Below are positions 61,420 through 64,000 of a stretch of 64,000 nucleotides of DNA, one piece after another. Source of the DNA: Pseudomonadota bacterium (lineage in GTDB: Bacteria; Desulfobacterota; Desulfobacteria; Desulfobacterales; Desulfolunaceae); contig JAHIRD010000006.1 of NCBI GenBank assembly GCA_018818835.1, positions 1 through 64,000 on the forward strand, given 5' to 3'. The notes below the pieces were generated by a model. The model saw only the letters and a list, made by a program, of their open reading frames with translations, did no database searches and had not been told where the DNA came from. Each line of letters begins with the position of its first letter. Position 1 is the stretch's first letter. Made by a program: the position numbers and the translations under genes.

Positions 61420-63561
61420 ATGAAAGAAAAAAACAGATCTAAAATAATAGGATTGGGAATCATTCGGATACTTCTTTTATTGTGTATGGTGATTTTTTCA
61501 TGGACCCCGGTCTTTGCCGTGGATTATTATCTTGATGTTGCCACGGGGAATGATTCAAATACGGGTTTGTCTTCAGGCCAGGCCTGGTTGACCCTGTCCC
61601 ATGCCATATCGGAGATCAATCTTCTTGATCTTACATCTGACAGCGCAACCCTCTATGCGGCTCCTGGAAATTATGGGGTGCCCAACGAGCCGGATTCGGC
61701 CTCGGCGTTTATGATTTCAAACTCCAATATTGCCATCAAAGGGGCTGATAATACAACAACCATCATCAATGGTTCGGGACTTTCTGCCTGGACAGACGGA
61801 CTCACGATTCAGGAAGGCATGGCAAATGTCACCATCACGGGTGTGCGGTTTTACGGGTTTTCGAACTCGGGTGTTCGCATCAATCCCAGTGTGAATGTTA
61901 AAATAATAAATTGTTATTTTGAATCCAATGGCTATGGAATTTTCATGGAGAACTATTCCACCATAGACAACTCCCCTGAAATTGTTCGCAACACCATTGA
62001 CAGCAGCTTTTATGATGGAATCCGCATGGCCAATGACAGCAGTACAGCAGACGTTTCCCCGAGAATTGCCGATAACATCATAAGCGGCAGTGCCTCCAAC
62101 GGAATTTCCATGAATGCCATGTCATCGACTCTGTCAGCCCAGATCCTCAAAAATAACATCAGTGGAAGTGGGTATGCAGGAATTTACATGTATGGGGATA
62201 TGGGAGACGCCACACCCTTGGTCAAGGGAAACAGGATTTATACATGCCCCACGGGGATTTATATCTCAAATTATAATGGCACAAGCTCTCCGTTCATCAA
62301 GAATAATCTGATCACCAACCCCACTGCTGCCGCCCATGATTATGCCATAAGCATCTCTGCCCCCATGGCAGGTTCTGTGAACCCTGAAATTCTTTATAAC
62401 ACCATAGATGGGGGCGGCACCACCAACGTGGGGATCAATATCGGGGGCAGCATGAACATGGCCCCTGTGATTCGCTACAACATCGTCACTCGCTTTGCTC
62501 AATATGGCATTCAGAAAGACATCAACCTTTTGACGGCTATTAATGCGGATTACAACAATGCCTATGGCAACCTGATAAATGATTTTGAGAACGTGACCAT
62601 CAGCGACGGGGCAAATAATAAATCCTTTGACCCTGTGTACGAACCGGATTTCAGCATCCCGCAGAATTCGCCCTGCGTGGATGCCATTCCCCAGTCCGTT
62701 GGCAATGCCGACGGTGTGGACGATGATATCATGGCAACATCACGGCCAAGGGCCTCGACGTCCGGGGGAGCCATGGATTATGACATGGGGTGTTATGAAT
62801 ATCCTTTTCAGGAATATACCTTTGTCATGCCCACGGGCACAGGGCTTGCCACGGATTATCGCCTGATGGCCATGCCCATGGCTCTGGACAACCCTCTGGC
62901 AATTCTGTTCGAGGGGGCCTTTGGGACCTATGATGCTGAAATCTGGCGTTTGTTTGCCTATAATGCCCAGGGTGCACCGGACATTTATCTGGAGATGAAC
63001 GATCCTATCTTTGGAGAAATGTTTTCCGATTATCAGGGCAAAGCCTTCTGGGTGATCAGCCGGACAGCCTCACTGCCACAGGCCGCCCATACCTTTGCAG
63101 GCAGTCTGGTTGGAAACAGGGCGCCTTATTATATGTATATGGATCAGGGCTGGAAACTGATTTCTCTTCCCTGGCCCAATAACCCGGGTAATCCTGAAAA
63201 CATTTTGCTCGGAAACATCATTGTGGATGACGGGGTCGGGACGTATCCCTTGACAGATCCTTCGAATAGCGCCACCCAGAACGGTCTCTGGGATTATACA
63301 GCCGCCGGTTATGTTCAGTTGATTTTGCCCACAGATGCGATGATACCTGGGAAAGGGTACTTTTTTTACGTGGAATCGAACAATGTGAAGCTATGGATAC
63401 CCCCGGATAATGCAGGCACCTATTTCACGGTGGCAAAGGCAAATGTCAGAAAACATGCAAAGAATGTCAATGAATTGACTCCACCTGCACCTCCGGGTTC
63501 AGGCCTGAGGGCCCAAGGAGGCAACGGCTGTTTTATCGGGGCTTTGTTTTCGGGATTGTGA
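61420..63561 (+). CDS. secreted right-handed beta-helix protein
   Basis: 713 aa from ATG 61420 (AGGAG seven bases upstream). A signal peptide ends near VFAVDYYLD. The start DVATGNDSNTGLSSGQAWLTLSHAI is the usual opening of DUF1565/right-handed parallel beta-helix proteins. Rungs with NCYFESNGYGIFMEN and RNTIDSSFYDGIRM follow up to about 470. The last 250 residues are a different, beta-rich domain. The extreme end, GGNGCFIGALFSGL, has the start of a GGGCFIATAAYG-type C-terminal signal and then stops early. It is last in the Slam-like operon. Confidence 0.85.
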   Translation: MKEKNRSKIIGLGIIRILLLLCMVIFSWTPVFAVDYYLDVATGNDSNTGLSSGQAWLTLSHAISEINLLDLTSDSATLYAAPGNYGVPNEPDSASAFMISNSNIAIKGADNTTTIINGSGLSAWTDGLTIQEGMANVTITGVRFYGFSNSGVRINPSVNVKIINCYFESNGYGIFMENYSTIDNSPEIVRNTIDSSFYDGIRMANDSSTADVSPRIADNIISGSASNGISMNAMSSTLSAQILKNNISGSGYAGIYMYGDMGDATPLVKGNRIYTCPTGIYISNYNGTSSPFIKNNLITNPTAAAHDYAISISAPMAGSVNPEILYNTIDGGGTTNVGINIGGSMNMAPVIRYNIVTRFAQYGIQKDINLLTAINADYNNAYGNLINDFENVTISDGANNKSFDPVYEPDFSIPQNSPCVDAIPQSVGNADGVDDDIMATSRPRASTSGGAMDYDMGCYEYPFQEYTFVMPTGTGLATDYRLMAMPMALDNPLAILFEGAFGTYDAEIWRLFAYNAQGAPDIYLEMNDPIFGEMFSDYQGKAFWVISRTASLPQAAHTFAGSLVGNRAPYYMYMDQGWKLISLPWPNNPGNPENILLGNIIVDDGVGTYPLTDPSNSATQNGLWDYTAAGYVQLILPTDAMIPGKGYFFYVESNNVKLWIPPDNAGTYFTVAKANVRKHAKNVNELTPPAPPGSGLRAQGGNGCFIGALFSGL

Positions 63562-63860
63562 AAAGCTGTTCATACATCCTGAACATTCCACCAAGGCATT
63601 TGTATACCGGATGCCACAATTTTAGGAAATAATGTTCGCTAATTTAAATTTTGATTTTTACATATCACGTCAAATCATCAGGCCTGTCAAAGGTGGATTT
63701 TAATAAGGCCCCTCTCGGAATTATGGTATAATCATTGCATGCTTTTTTGTATGTTAGGATTGCATGTGATAATTATATTTCATGGCCGTGGTAGGGTGTA
63801 CCATAAAAAACTTTTCATTTGCGTCGTATTTTGTTAAAAAACGCGTGGAAAAAGGCCAGA
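63562..63860. other. 299-bp intergenic region
   Basis: AT-rich. A TATAAT at 63727-63732 could be a -10 box for the PilZ gene, but no good -35 precedes it. TATGGTA (63723-63729) and TACCATA (about 63799-63805) form a distant inverted pair. No gene. Confidence 0.4.
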
Positions 63861-64000
63861 ATGGAGATAAGGCAAATCATGGAGAGCGAAAAAGAAAAAC
63901 AGGATCGACGGAGACATTTGCGTTATAAGGTCAGTGAAGGCGCATACGCCGCTCTAAGCCCGGATTCAGCGAAAATGGGCCAGATTATTGATATCAGTCG
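63861..64000 (+). CDS. PilZ-domain protein, N-terminus only (runs off right edge)
   Basis: The frame opens at ATG 63861 (AAAAGG upstream) or ATG 63879. It reads KQDRRRHLRYKVSEGAYAALS...MGQIIDIS. The Arg-rich RRHLRY and the DIS of DxSxxG are the c-di-GMP-binding signature of PilZ, apparently intact as far as seen. The rest lies outside the window. Confidence 0.8.
   Translation, partial: MEIRQIMESEKEKQDRRRHLRYKVSEGAYAALSPDSAKMGQIIDIS

Overview
The window looks like chromosome of a Gram-negative Desulfobacterota (deltaproteobacterial) bacterium, most likely a relative of the Desulfobacteraceae. This is inferred from gene content and style: several large hybrid histidine kinases, an MglA-type GTPase, a DUF362 protein with ferredoxin clusters, a GEMM-family cyclic-dinucleotide riboswitch, PilZ proteins, outer-membrane export genes, and many intergenic repeat families. 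No rRNA, tRNA, CRISPR array or intact insertion sequence was seen.

Layout. 1-5.7 kb (minus): a type VI secretion pair, a free Hcp and a very large Hcp-RHS fusion whose toxin end lies beyond the left edge, separated by repeat-rich DNA. 6.0-7.1 kb: wecB. 7.3-14.8 kb (plus): an efflux operon TetR/CecR - YbhG - YbhF - YbhS - YbhR - TolC-like with overlapping genes and candidate operators. 14.8-23.0 kb (minus): a signalling operon of two hybrid kinases around cheR and cheB, with no receptor or cheA. 23.5-29.3 kb: DUF362 iron-sulfur protein, an MntA antitoxin with a gutted HepT toxin remnant, NIPSNAP plus old yellow enzyme, and a secreted CocE-type hydrolase. 29.7-34.0 kb: MscS, a GRAM-like lipoprotein, MglA and a membrane-bound AraC regulator. 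34.4-40.6 kb: NAD-dependent reductase with a lipoprotein hydrolase, RlmN-like enzyme, M48-TPR protease with a REC-kinase, PilZ-like protein.

40.6-41.7 kb is a long AT-rich non-coding tract with several inverted repeats. 41.7-50 kb holds a Cys/His-rich conserved protein, PanP-type decarboxylase, GerMN protein, EF-G, HAD phosphatase, small lipoprotein and phosphofructokinase. 50-54.7 kb holds a protein with about 25 copies of the AEAEAKAK repeat, LarE, a TatT-like TPR protein and a LolA-like protein. 55.0-55.3 kb (minus) carries the most striking non-coding element: a sigma-70 promoter, a GEMM-I aptamer split by a roughly 145-nt insertion in P3, and an intrinsic terminator. The base at the ligand-selecting position is A, as in the 3',3'-cGAMP-sensing GEMM-Ib class. 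55.3-63.6 kb is a cell-surface locus: membrane glycan-type protein and GT2 (minus), then Slam-like TPR/beta-barrel, FecR-domain and beta-helix proteins (plus). A PilZ protein starts at the right edge.

Running through the window are at least five dispersed intergenic repeat families: 9-bp tandem repeats (ATRRGTCCY), a composite hairpin element in two opposite copies, TCGTAAAAAGTC-ended inverted-repeat elements, a CACTGG palindrome, and a CAAACTTTT palindrome module. All lie between genes.
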